Source: Chryseobacterium aurantiacum
Lineage (GTDB): Bacteria > Bacteroidota > Bacteroidia > Flavobacteriales > Weeksellaceae
NCBI RefSeq assembly: GCF_003020585.1
Contig: NZ_PXUE01000002.1
Span: forward strand, 1 to 64,000
Direction of reading: 5' to 3'
Length of the DNA: 64,000 nt
Shown here: piece by piece, positions 8,775 to 16,196 of the stretch
How positions within the stretch are numbered: position 1 is the first letter of the stretch
How the letters are laid out: each line of letters begins with the position of its first letter
Program-made: the position numbers and the translations under genes
Notes under the pieces: generated by a model
The model's input: the letters and a program-made list of their open reading frames with translations, nothing else
What the model was told of the DNA's origin: nothing
The model's database searches: none

Positions 8775-9344
8775 TTAAGGCATCAAAACTGTATCTATTA
8801 CATGAATCACTCCATTAGACTGGTTCACATCTGCGATGGTTACTTTTGCACTGTTTCCTTTAGCGTCTTTCACATATAGGTCTTTACCCTTTGTCCAAAA
8901 CGTAAGTTCTTCACCTTGTACTGTTTTCATCATACTTTTTCCGTTTCCTGCTTTTACGGCAGCCCATATTTCTTTAGCACTGTATCTTCCTGGCAGAACA
9001 TGATACGTTAGTATGGTGGTTAATGTTGCCTTATTTTCAGGCTTTACAAGGTTTTCTACCGTTCCTTTCGGAAGTTTTGCAAACGCTGCATCTGTAGGAG
9101 CCAGTACAGTAAAAGGTCCTGCACCCTGTAATGTTTCTACAAGACCGGCAGCTTTTACTGCTGCTACAAGAGTTTTGTGATCTTTAGAATTTACAGCGTT
9201 TTCAATAATGTTTTTGGACGGATACATAGGAGCCCCCCCTACCATTACTGTTGTTTCTTTCATCGTTTGTGCTGTTACCTTCCCGCTAAAAGCAAATGAT
9301 AAAACTACCATTGCTAAAACTGTGAGTTTTGATTGTGTGTTCAT
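8775..9344 (-). CDS. Secreted fasciclin (FAS1) domain protein
   Basis: A 189-aa exported protein with a single FAS1 domain. The signal peptide is in MNTQSKLTVLAMVVLSFAFSG, cut near KVTAQ. FAS1 hallmarks are GPFTVLAPTDAAFAKLP (H1 box), the YHVLPGRYSAKEI segment and the terminal GVIHVIDTVLMP (H2 box). The ATG at 9344 is preferred to 9392, which would prepend a non-signal segment. FAS1 proteins mediate adhesion or protein contacts. Here it heads an operon with two ferritin-like proteins, a grouping that recurs next to ECF sigma/anti-sigma pairs, as it does here. Confidence 0.9.
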   Translation of the reverse strand: MNTQSKLTVLAMVVLSFAFSGKVTAQTMKETTVMVGGAPMYPSKNIIENAVNSKDHKTLVAAVKAAGLVETLQGAGPFTVLAPTDAAFAKLPKGTVENLVKPENKATLTTILTYHVLPGRYSAKEIWAAVKAGNGKSMMKTVQGEELTFWTKGKDLYVKDAKGNSAKVTIADVNQSNGVIHVIDTVLMP

Positions 9345-9388
9345 TGTGTTGATTTTTTTATTTATTATACTTAATTGTGCTTTTAATG

Positions 9389-9398
9389 TCATTTACGA
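9389..9398 (-). promoter_or_regulatory. Candidate ECF-type -10 motif, fasciclin operon
   Basis: The minus-strand 10-mer TCGTAAATGA lies 45 bp before the fasciclin ATG. A one-mismatch copy, TCGTACATGA, lies 31 bp before msrB (10009-10018). Both flank the ECF sigma locus. CGTA-type -10 boxes are common for ECF factors. No convincing shared -35 element is visible. Confidence 0.3.
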
Positions 9399-9462
9399 GG
9401 TGGATTCTATTTTAGATTGAAAAAAAATGAAATTTTATATAACTAATTGATTACGTGTGTTT

Positions 9463-9978
9463 TTATTTTTTATCAGGTACGAATTCAAGGCAGATAGAGT
9501 TCATGCAGAATCGTTTTCCCGTTGGTTTGGGACCATCATCAAACATATGTCCAAGATGAGAGTCACATCTTCCACATAGAACTTCTGTACGTTCCATATG
9601 ATGAGAAGTATCTTTTCTGTATCTGACATTGTTTTTTCGGATAGGCTGATAAAAAGAAGGCCAGCCGCAGGTTGTTGCAAATTTGGACGTAGAAAGGAAA
9701 AGAGCATTGCCGCAAACAGCACAATAGTACATTCCTTTTTCATCGAATTCATTATATTTTCCGGTAAAAGCCGTTTCTGTGGCTCCTTCTCTGGCAACCT
9801 GATAGAGTTCAGGCTTTAAAACTTTCTTCCATTCAGAATTGCTTACTTTCAATAAGTTTTGTGCTGTATGTGAATAATAGGGATTTGTAATTTTAAAAAG
9901 AGAGCTTTGTGCCTTATATATTCCGGTAGATAAAGCAATACAGAAGATAAATATTGCTTTTGAAATTATATTTTTCAT
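9463..9978 (-). CDS. msrB: Exported peptide-methionine (R)-S-oxide reductase MsrB
   Basis: A 171-aa MsrB with an N-terminal signal peptide (residues 1-23, ending YKAQ), so it probably acts in the periplasm. Two zinc-binding CxxC pairs are present (C86/C89 and C135/C138). The catalytic cysteine is C158 in the family motif RFCMNS, and C104 in TTCGWPSF may be the resolving residue. It reduces methionine-R-sulfoxide in proteins. It is divergent from the ECF sigma gene and upstream of the fasciclin/ferritin-like operon, which together suggest an oxidative or envelope-stress module. Confidence 0.95.
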   Translation of the reverse strand: MKNIISKAIFIFCIALSTGIYKAQSSLFKITNPYYSHTAQNLLKVSNSEWKKVLKPELYQVAREGATETAFTGKYNEFDEKGMYYCAVCGNALFLSTSKFATTCGWPSFYQPIRKNNVRYRKDTSHHMERTEVLCGRCDSHLGHMFDDGPKPTGKRFCMNSICLEFVPDKK

Positions 9979-10008
9979 ATTTTATATTTTTTAACTATTT
10001 CCTAATAA

Positions 10009-10018
10009 TCATGTACGA
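10009..10018 (-). promoter_or_regulatory. Candidate ECF-type -10 motif, msrB
   Basis: Minus-strand TCGTACATGA, one mismatch from the element before the fasciclin gene (9389-9398). It sits in the 48-bp divergent spacer between msrB and the ECF sigma gene, where an autoregulated ECF promoter would be expected. Confidence 0.3.
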
Positions 10019-10026
10019 AATAAAAG

Positions 10027-10638
10027 ATGATCTGGATTTTATTGTCAATATGTTTTATTTTGTTACATTTGGATGGAAAAATAAAAGCTATTAAAACAAC
10101 CTATTCTGAAGAAGAACTTATCGTTTTATTAAAAGAAAAAAACGAAAACGGTTTTCATTATCTGTATGACCACTATTCTGGTGCGTTGTACGGGATAATT
10201 CTTCGAATTGTTCAGTCTAAAGAATATACAGAAGAAATAATTCAGGATGTTTTTGTTAAAATATGGAATTCTATCCATCAATACGATGCTTCTAAAGGAC
10301 GGTTTTACACTTGGATGATCAACATTGCCCGAAATACGGCTATAGATTATTTAAAGTCGAAAGGATTTCAGAATGAACTTAAAAACCAATCACTTCCGGA
10401 TTTCGTATATAATACTGCAGAGCTTTCAACAGTCAATGATTCATCCGATTATATCGGGTTTAATAACGTGCTTGAAGGCCTGGAGGTTGATAAGCAGGAA
10501 CTTATCAATATGGCTTATTATCAGGGATATACCCAACATGAAATATCCGAAAAACTGAAGATACCGCTGGGAACCGTGAAAACGAAAATGCGGAATGCAC
10601 TGATGAAATTAAAAGATTTGTTAAAAGACTATCAATAA
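10027..10638 (+). CDS. ECF (sigma-70 family) RNA polymerase sigma factor
   Basis: An ECF sigma factor. Region 2 runs from EEELIVLLKEKNENGFHYLYDHYSG through VFVKIWNSIHQYDASKGRFYTWMINIARNTAIDYLKSKG. Region 4 is ELINMAYYQGYTQHEISEKLKIPLGTVKTKMRNALMKLKDLL, a clear helix-turn-helix. The start is uncertain: the ATG at 10027 gives an odd hydrophobic N-terminus (MIWILLSICFILLHL), and a consensus promoter lies at 10042-10071, so the true start may be further in. The anti-sigma gene begins 1 bp after its stop, so the two are co-transcribed. It is divergent from msrB. Confidence 0.92.
   Translation: MIWILLSICFILLHLDGKIKAIKTTYSEEELIVLLKEKNENGFHYLYDHYSGALYGIILRIVQSKEYTEEIIQDVFVKIWNSIHQYDASKGRFYTWMINIARNTAIDYLKSKGFQNELKNQSLPDFVYNTAELSTVNDSSDYIGFNNVLEGLEVDKQELINMAYYQGYTQHEISEKLKIPLGTVKTKMRNALMKLKDLLKDYQ
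10042..10071 (+). promoter_or_regulatory. Housekeeping-type promoter inside the sigma gene's 5' end
   Basis: TTG (10042-10044), a 19-nt spacer and TACATTTG (10064-10071) match the Bacteroidota consensus exactly. It lies downstream of the first ATG of the sigma reading frame (10027). It therefore either casts doubt on that start or supplies a second transcript. Confidence 0.45.
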
Positions 10639-10639
10639 A

Positions 10640-11452
10640 TTGAACACTAAAGAATACATATCATCCGGAATTATAGAATCTTATATTCTAGGCCATGCTT
10701 CTCCCGAGGAAGCAGGTATTTTGGAGTGTGTGATGAAGAATAATGCTGAAGTAAAAGCTGCTTTTGAAGAAGCGCAAAAAACTTTGGAAAATCTTGCTAC
10801 GGCTCAGGCTGTAACACCTCCAAGTGATTTGAAATCTAAAATTTGGAATAAAATTCAACAGGAACAGATTGTTGAAGAGGAAAAACCATCCCTTCCTATT
10901 CCTTCTCCTGTTGGTAAGCCTTTGGAAGAAAATATCAGAGTTCAAAGCAATAACAATTGGAAAACCTTAGGTATTGCTGCTTCTGTTTTATTTTTAGGAA
11001 GTATTGCTGGCAATCTTTTTTGGGTTAACAAACAATCTGAAAGTCAGAAAGAAATTGCAAAAATGAAGACTGACAAACAGTCTCAGGAGGTTACCATGCA
11101 GAAAATGAATCAAAAATTGGCGATGTTTTCCAATCCTGATATGCAAATGGTGATGCTAAAAGGAGTAGAGAAACATCAGGATGCTAAAGCAATGGTTTTT
11201 TGGGATAAAAAAACAAAAGAAGTTTATCTGAATGCTGAAAATCTTCCCAAGGCACCGGAAGGAATGCAGTATCAACTTTGGGCAATTGCAGACGGGAAAC
11301 CTGTAAGTGCAGGAATGTATACCCAAGATAAAGACAGTTTGATTGCGTTGGCTAATATTTTAAATGCGCAGGCTTTTGCCATTACTCTTGAAAAAGAAGG
11401 GGGAAGCCCCGTTCCTACTATGGAAAATATGTACGTGATGGGAGGAGTATAA
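10640..11452 (+). CDS. RskA-like anti-sigma factor (TTG start)
   Basis: A 270-aa membrane anti-sigma factor of the RskA/anti-sigma-K type. The N-terminal cytoplasmic domain (NTKEYISSGIIESYILGHAS) is the conserved beginning of these proteins, so the TTG codon at 10640, 1 bp after the sigma stop, is accepted as start. One membrane helix lies at about residues 106-128 (TLGIAASVLFLGSIAGNLFWV). A short coiled segment follows, then a periplasmic domain with MQYQLWAIADGKPVSAGMY typical of the RskA C-terminal domain. It should hold the neighbouring ECF sigma inactive until an envelope signal triggers its release. Confidence 0.9.
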   Translation: MNTKEYISSGIIESYILGHASPEEAGILECVMKNNAEVKAAFEEAQKTLENLATAQAVTPPSDLKSKIWNKIQQEQIVEEEKPSLPIPSPVGKPLEENIRVQSNNNWKTLGIAASVLFLGSIAGNLFWVNKQSESQKEIAKMKTDKQSQEVTMQKMNQKLAMFSNPDMQMVMLKGVEKHQDAKAMVFWDKKTKEVYLNAENLPKAPEGMQYQLWAIADGKPVSAGMYTQDKDSLIALANILNAQAFAITLEKEGGSPVPTMENMYVMGGV

Positions 11453-11550
11453 AAATTATGGTGTATTAAATTTAGTATAGCATAAGAACACACAGTCTTG
11501 CTGAATAATATTATTATTTTATAGAAGTTTACAATTTTTTGAGAATAATT

Positions 11551-11558
11551 TATATTTG
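11551..11558 (+). promoter_or_regulatory. Putative -7 element of the AbiC-like gene
   Basis: TATATTTG matches TAnnTTTG and lies 14 bp before the GTG start. No TTG sits at the ideal distance upstream, and the short leader makes it a moderate prediction. Confidence 0.4.
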
Positions 11559-11572
11559 GCAAAATTTCTACT

Positions 11573-12718
11573 GTGAGAGACAAAAAAAACTTAATAATTG
11601 TGAAATTTAAAAGATTAATTACTTCGGGTTGGTCTCTTTTGGGGGCTTTTATTTTATTATTTGGTATTGCTGCTATTTTTATTATAAAACTTTCATCATG
11701 GGCAATTTCTCAATATTATCAATTTATTAGCCAACCTAGAGTATTTGATGTTTCTACTACCGGTCAAATTGGAGATACTATTGGGGGGACTACTGCACCA
11801 TTTATCGCTCTTTTTGCTGGTTTTCTAACCTTTATTGCTTTTTGGGTTCAATTTAAAGCTAATATTGAGGTTCAAAACCAATTTAAAATACAACAGTTTG
11901 AGTCACAGTATTTTGAGATGATTCGCCTTCATAAGGAAAATATAAATGAAATGAAAATAACTGGATATAGTTATTTAATGTCTACATCTTATGAAACAAA
12001 GAACCCCGAAGAAAATAAGACGATAACAAAGACCCAAATTGAAAGGACTATTGATGGAAGAAAAACGTTTGTATCTATGGTAAAAGAATTAAATGCTTGT
12101 TTTTCTTTCTGTGAAGATATTGGAAATCGGTTAGGAGTACCAAAAGATAAAATTCTTATTATTGCTTATAGAATTTTCTTTTTTGGTTCGTTTTCCTCTT
12201 TGATTGATTATAAAGAATATGATGATTTTATTGTAGCTTGTAGGGAAAAACTAAAGGAAGTACGTACTATACATAAAGAAACTTTTGGAGGAAAGAAAGA
12301 TTTTGAAATTAATAATAATAAGGTTGACTTACATATTAAGTATGCGCCTTTTACTGGTCATGAATCCCGTTTAGCGCATTATTATAGACACTTATTTAGT
12401 ACAGTTAAGTTTGTTGTTCAAAAAGAAAAAGAAAATCTTTTTACTTATAAACAAGCAAGAGATTATTTGAAAATTTTACGTGCTCAAATGTCTAATGATG
12501 AACAAATCTTGCTTTATCATAATTATATTTCTGGAGTGGGCGTAGACTGGGAAGGTAAAGCAAATTTTTTTCTATCTAAATATCGTATGTTACATAATTT
12601 GCCAATTGATAGAGTAAAGCATGTGGAAGCTCCTAGAAAGCATTTCAAACAAAAAATTATCGAAATAAATAAAATATCTAAATCAGATCCAATGTTTGAA
12701 TGGGGTGATAAAGATTGA
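11573..12718 (+). CDS. Putative phage abortive infection protein (AbiC-like)
   Basis: A 381-aa protein of the putative AbiC family (PF16872 from memory). Two membrane segments lie at about residues 19-40 and 74-93, followed by a charged cytoplasmic part. The C-terminal domain has the family signature GHESRLAHYYRHLF (262-275), VKFV, then YLKILRAQMSNDEQILLYHN (298-317). It starts at GTG 11573; no in-frame ATG is available nearby. Codon use is visibly more A/T-rich than its neighbours, and it is an isolated gene between the ECF operon and metE, closed by its own terminator. These features fit horizontal acquisition of a defence gene. The anti-phage role is inferred from the family name, not seen directly. 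Confidence 0.8.
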   Translation: MRDKKNLIIVKFKRLITSGWSLLGAFILLFGIAAIFIIKLSSWAISQYYQFISQPRVFDVSTTGQIGDTIGGTTAPFIALFAGFLTFIAFWVQFKANIEVQNQFKIQQFESQYFEMIRLHKENINEMKITGYSYLMSTSYETKNPEENKTITKTQIERTIDGRKTFVSMVKELNACFSFCEDIGNRLGVPKDKILIIAYRIFFFGSFSSLIDYKEYDDFIVACREKLKEVRTIHKETFGGKKDFEINNNKVDLHIKYAPFTGHESRLAHYYRHLFSTVKFVVQKEKENLFTYKQARDYLKILRAQMSNDEQILLYHNYISGVGVDWEGKANFFLSKYRMLHNLPIDRVKHVEAPRKHFKQKIIEINKISKSDPMFEWGDKD

Positions 12719-12759
12719 TCCTCTACAGGATTATGATTTTTTTGATTTTAAATTATAAT

Positions 12760-12788
12760 AAAAAAGCATCCATCAGGATGCTTTTTTT
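12760..12788. terminator. Bidirectional terminator between AbiC-like gene and metE
   Basis: AAAAAAGCATCC-ATCA-GGATGCTTTTTTT. A strong GC stem is flanked by A- and T-runs, so it can stop both the plus-strand AbiC-like gene and the minus-strand metE. Confidence 0.9.
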
Positions 12789-12815
12789 ATTGATATACAA
12801 TTGGAAAGTTAAGTT

Positions 12816-15119
12816 TTAAATTGAATATTCAACAGCAGCCTCCTTGGCAGCGGCAACCATTGCAATTAAAGCTTTTTCAGTTTCTTCCCAATGTCTGGTT
12901 TTTAATCCACAGTCAGGGTTTACCCAAAGCTGATGAGCAGGAATTACATCCTGAGCTTTTTTCAGAAGTTCTATCATTTCTGTTTTTGACGGAACTCTTG
13001 GTGAGTGAATATCATAGACTCCAGGACCTATTTCATTAGGGTATTTAAAATCTGCAAAAGCATTTAAAAGTTCCATTTGGGAACGGGAACATTCTATGGT
13101 AATAACGTCTGCATCCATATCAGCGATATTTTTAATAATATCATTGAACTCCGAATAGCACATATGAGTATGAATCTGAGTAGCGTCTTCCACTCCACTT
13201 GCCGATATTCTAAAGGCTTCTACAGCCCATTTCAGATAATTCTGCCATTCCGTTTTTCTTAAAGGAAGACCCTCTCGTATAGCAGGTTCATCAATTTGAA
13301 TAATTCTGATTCCTGCTTTTTCAAGATCTACCACTTCATCCCGAATGGCCAAGGCAATCTGCTTACAGGTTTCGAAGCGGGGTTGGTCATCACGTACAAA
13401 AGACCACTGTAGAATGGTAACAGGACCTGTTAACATCCCTTTTACCCACTGATTGGTTTGTGACTGCGCATATTGAGACCAGTAAACCGTCATAGGTGCA
13501 GGGCGGGAAACATCCCCGAAAATGATTGGAGGTTTTACACATCGGCTTCCATAGCTTTGTACCCAACCGTTTTTGGTAAATACAAATCCCTCAAGTTGCT
13601 CACCGAAGTATTCTACCATATCATTACGTTCAAATTCTCCGTGAACCAGAACGTCAATTCCAATTTCTTCCTGCCAGCGGATGGTTCTCTGGGTTTCTTC
13701 CTTCAACAAGGTATCATACTGCTCTGCAGTTAATTCTCCTTTTTTGAACTTGGCCCTCCAGCTTCTTACTTCGGTAGTTTGAGGAAATGATCCAATGGTT
13801 GTGGTAGGAAATAATGGCAATTGTAATGCCTGCTGCTGCTCTTCTCTACGGGCTTGGAATGGATTTTTTCTCTGTGCTTCCTTTTCAGTAACTGCTTTAG
13901 ATCTTTGTTTTACAATCTCATTATGGATAAGAGAAGACGTTTTCCTGCTGGAAACCGCTTTTTTATTTTCCTCAAAATCATTAATAATATCCTGATTTTC
14001 TGTTCCTGAGGCCAATTCCTTAAGGGTAACAACTTCTTTTACCTTCTGTTTGGCAAAGGCCAGCCAGTTTTTAATTTCAGAGTTGAGATTGGTTTCAAAG
14101 TCTAAATCGCATGGAGAATGAAGCAATGAGCATGATGGAGCAACAAATACTCTTTCTGAACCTAATTTTTCAATGGTTTTATTGATAAAGGCCAAGGAAT
14201 TTTCATAGTCATTTTTCCAGATGTTTCTTCCATCTACAAGTCCCAGCGATAAGATTAGGTCTTCAGGAATAGAATTGATGGCCTCTTCTAATTGCTCAGG
14301 ATTTCTTACCAAATCAATATGTAGAACATTTACTGGAAGTGAAACAGCGAGAGAAAGATTGTCCTTTAATCCGTCAAAATAAGTGGTCACTATGAATTTC
14401 AATTTTGGAAACTGCTTTCTAAGTTCGGAGTAAACAGCAATATAAGTTTCCTTTGCTTTTTCTGTAATATCCAGGGAAAGAAATGGTTCATCAAATTGAA
14501 TCCACTCTGCGCCTTGTTCCTGAAGTTTTGATAAAATCTCAGTGTAAACAGGAAGAATATTGGGGGCAAGATCCAGTTTGTCAAATCCCTCTTCTTTTTC
14601 TTTTCCTAAAAGTAAATAAGAAACCAACCCGATAATCACTGGTTTTGCATTAATTCCAGCCTGTTTAGCTCCTGCAAATTCATTGAATATTTTACTTGAG
14701 GTAAGCTTAAATTGTTGATTTTTATAGAATTCAGGCACAATATAATGGTAATTGGTATCAAACCACTTGGTCATTTCCATGGCGGTAATATCCAGTCCGT
14801 CTTTTTGATATCCTCTTGCCATTGCGAAGTAAAGATCCAACTCCGAGTTGTTCCTTTTCAGTGCAACTTCATGATAGCGCGTAGGAATCGCTCCTACAAT
14901 AAGGCTCATATCCAATACCTGATCATAGTAGGAAAAATCATTACAGGGAATTAAGTCTACCCCTGCTTCTTTCTGAATATTCCAGTTCTGGTTGCAGATA
15001 TTTCTTCCCACAGTAAGAAGTTCTTCTAAAACGATTTTGCCCGACCAATATTGCTCGCAGGCTTTTTTGAGTTCTCTTTTGCTACCAATACGCGGATAGC
15101 CTAGAATGTGTGTTTGCAT
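12816..15119 (-). CDS. metE: Cobalamin-independent methionine synthase MetE
   Basis: A 767-aa 5-methyltetrahydropteroyltriglutamate-homocysteine S-methyltransferase, full length for the family. The N-terminal barrel begins THILGYPRIGSKRELKKA. The C-terminal catalytic barrel has TTTIGSFPQTTEVR, the DVLVHGEFERNDMVEYFGE segment, IQIDEPAIREG, the zinc ligands in IHTHMCYSEF, and VNPDCGLKTR. It makes methionine by transferring a methyl group to homocysteine without B12. A cobalamin riboswitch in its leader (15300-15475) should shut it off when B12 is present, implying the cell has a B12-dependent alternative elsewhere. It is divergent from an Lrp/AsnC regulator gene. Confidence 0.98.
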   Translation of the reverse strand: MQTHILGYPRIGSKRELKKACEQYWSGKIVLEELLTVGRNICNQNWNIQKEAGVDLIPCNDFSYYDQVLDMSLIVGAIPTRYHEVALKRNNSELDLYFAMARGYQKDGLDITAMEMTKWFDTNYHYIVPEFYKNQQFKLTSSKIFNEFAGAKQAGINAKPVIIGLVSYLLLGKEKEEGFDKLDLAPNILPVYTEILSKLQEQGAEWIQFDEPFLSLDITEKAKETYIAVYSELRKQFPKLKFIVTTYFDGLKDNLSLAVSLPVNVLHIDLVRNPEQLEEAINSIPEDLILSLGLVDGRNIWKNDYENSLAFINKTIEKLGSERVFVAPSCSLLHSPCDLDFETNLNSEIKNWLAFAKQKVKEVVTLKELASGTENQDIINDFEENKKAVSSRKTSSLIHNEIVKQRSKAVTEKEAQRKNPFQARREEQQQALQLPLFPTTTIGSFPQTTEVRSWRAKFKKGELTAEQYDTLLKEETQRTIRWQEEIGIDVLVHGEFERNDMVEYFGEQLEGFVFTKNGWVQSYGSRCVKPPIIFGDVSRPAPMTVYWSQYAQSQTNQWVKGMLTGPVTILQWSFVRDDQPRFETCKQIALAIRDEVVDLEKAGIRIIQIDEPAIREGLPLRKTEWQNYLKWAVEAFRISASGVEDATQIHTHMCYSEFNDIIKNIADMDADVITIECSRSQMELLNAFADFKYPNEIGPGVYDIHSPRVPSKTEMIELLKKAQDVIPAHQLWVNPDCGLKTRHWEETEKALIAMVAAAKEAAVEYSI

Positions 15120-15299
15120 TTTTAAACTTTTAATTAAACTTTTTGTTAAAAGTCCTTTGAAATGCTTCGTAATGTTTTACGGATAAGAAAGTTTTGATAT
15201 ACTATGATATAGGTAGCATGTGCCATTAATCCTTGGAAAAATGCACTATTCTACATCATCTGTATGACTCAAAAGCTTCAGCCCGCGAAAGCATTGTCA

Positions 15300-15475
15300 T
15301 TCAGTAAAGGCAGGTCTCCTGACTTGTAACAGTTTCCGTCATCCTTCCCGCTTTTGGCAGTGGATATCCAAGGACAGAAACTTTTGGGGTGTTACTTACA
15401 GTTGCGCGACAGCTCGTGATTCTCACACGATTCCCTATTAATCTACCTTAAGTAAAACCTTTCCTGTTTGATGAA
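15300..15475 (-). promoter_or_regulatory. Cobalamin (B12) riboswitch upstream of metE
   Basis: Read on the minus strand, the leader contains GGGAATCGTGTGAGAATCAC, then GCTGTCGCGCAACTGTAA, then CCACTG with GGGAAGG, and finally the B12 box AGTCAGGAGACCTGCC (complement of 15309-15324). These are the conserved core elements of the cobalamin riboswitch in correct order. The aptamer ends about 180 nt before the metE ATG. A/T-rich sequence fills the rest, where the expression platform must lie. Boundaries are approximate. Confidence 0.95.
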
Positions 15476-15615
15476 GTATATAAAGAACTGTTTTTACCAG
15501 CCTCAAATGAGTAATGGTAAAAGATTTTAATTTTGTGTAAAATTAGTGATACAGAATATATTTACAATTGTTTAGTATTTATTAAGCAAATAAAACTTTA
15601 TAAATTACATTTAAA

Positions 15616-15628
15616 AGAATATAATTCT
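15616..15628. promoter_or_regulatory. Lrp-family operator, distal copy
   Basis: Inverted repeat AGAAT-ATA-ATTCT in the context TTAAAAGAATATAATTCTGT. It is repeated exactly 40 bp downstream (15656-15668), about four helical turns. It lies upstream of the Lrp/AsnC gene and in the shared divergent region with metE. Confidence 0.55.
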
Positions 15629-15629
15629 G

Positions 15630-15637
15630 TAATTTTG
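15630..15637 (+). promoter_or_regulatory. -7 element of the Lrp/AsnC gene
   Basis: TAATTTTG fits TAnnTTTG and lies between the two AGAAT-N3-ATTCT palindromes. Protein bound to both would bracket the promoter. No clear TTG at the expected -33 position. Confidence 0.45.
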
Positions 15638-15655
15638 GTTGATTTTTAAATTAAA

Positions 15656-15668
15656 AGAATAATATTCT
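15656..15668. promoter_or_regulatory. Lrp-family operator, proximal copy
   Basis: AGAAT-AAT-ATTCT, ending at the base immediately before the GTG start at 15669. Together with the copy at 15616 it forms a face-of-helix pair suited to an octameric Lrp/AsnC protein acting on its own gene. Confidence 0.55.
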
Positions 15669-16130
15669 GTGGAACAACTTGATGATAAGGACCTGAATTT
15701 ACTGAGACTGCTTCAGAACAATTCAAAATTGACCGTTAAAGAGCTGGCTAAGGAAATAAACCTTTCTCCATCACCTGTCTTTGAAAGGGTGAAAAGACTT
15801 GAACAGGAAGGCTATATTAAAAGATATGCTGCTGTTTTGGATGCCGAAAAACTCAATCGTGGATTTACGGTTTTTTGCCAGATCAAATTAAAGATTCATG
15901 ACCGGTCTGTAGGATATGATTTTGTAAAGGAAATTCTGGAAATTGAAGAAGTGGCAGAATGCTACAATATCTCCGGAGATTTCGATTTTCTTTTGAAAGT
16001 GCAGGTTCGGGATATGAAACATTATCAGGATTTTGTATTCAACAAACTTGGCTCTGTAGATTCTATTGGAAGTACCCATAGTACATTTGTAATGGCTGAA
16101 GTTAAAAATAACCATGGTCTGACAATATAA
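15669..16130 (+). CDS. Lrp/AsnC family transcriptional regulator
   Basis: A 153-aa Lrp/AsnC regulator. An N-terminal winged helix-turn-helix (LDDKDLNLLRLLQNNSKLTVKELAKEINLSPSPVFERVKRLEQEGYIKRY) is followed by a RAM ligand-binding domain with the glycine turn YNISGDFDFLLKVQV. GTG 15669 is the likely start: the aligned family N-terminus begins just there, and the next in-frame start codon would cut into the HTH. Two matching inverted repeats precede it, suggesting autoregulation. Being divergent from metE, it may respond to methionine or another amino acid; that is inference. Confidence 0.95.
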   Translation: MEQLDDKDLNLLRLLQNNSKLTVKELAKEINLSPSPVFERVKRLEQEGYIKRYAAVLDAEKLNRGFTVFCQIKLKIHDRSVGYDFVKEILEIEEVAECYNISGDFDFLLKVQVRDMKHYQDFVFNKLGSVDSIGSTHSTFVMAEVKNNHGLTI

Positions 16131-16147
16131 ATATTTTCCATAAAAAA

Positions 16148-16167
16148 ACCGCTCTGGAAAGAGCGGT
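16148..16167 (-). terminator. Terminator of the bacteriocin-like gene
   Basis: ACCGCTC-TGGAAA-GAGCGGT stem with seven T on the minus-strand side. It is 30 bp past the stop of the 94-aa peptide gene and also lies just after the convergent Lrp gene. Confidence 0.85.
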
Positions 16168-16196
16168 ATACTTTTTAAGTGCTTGTTTCGTTTTTC

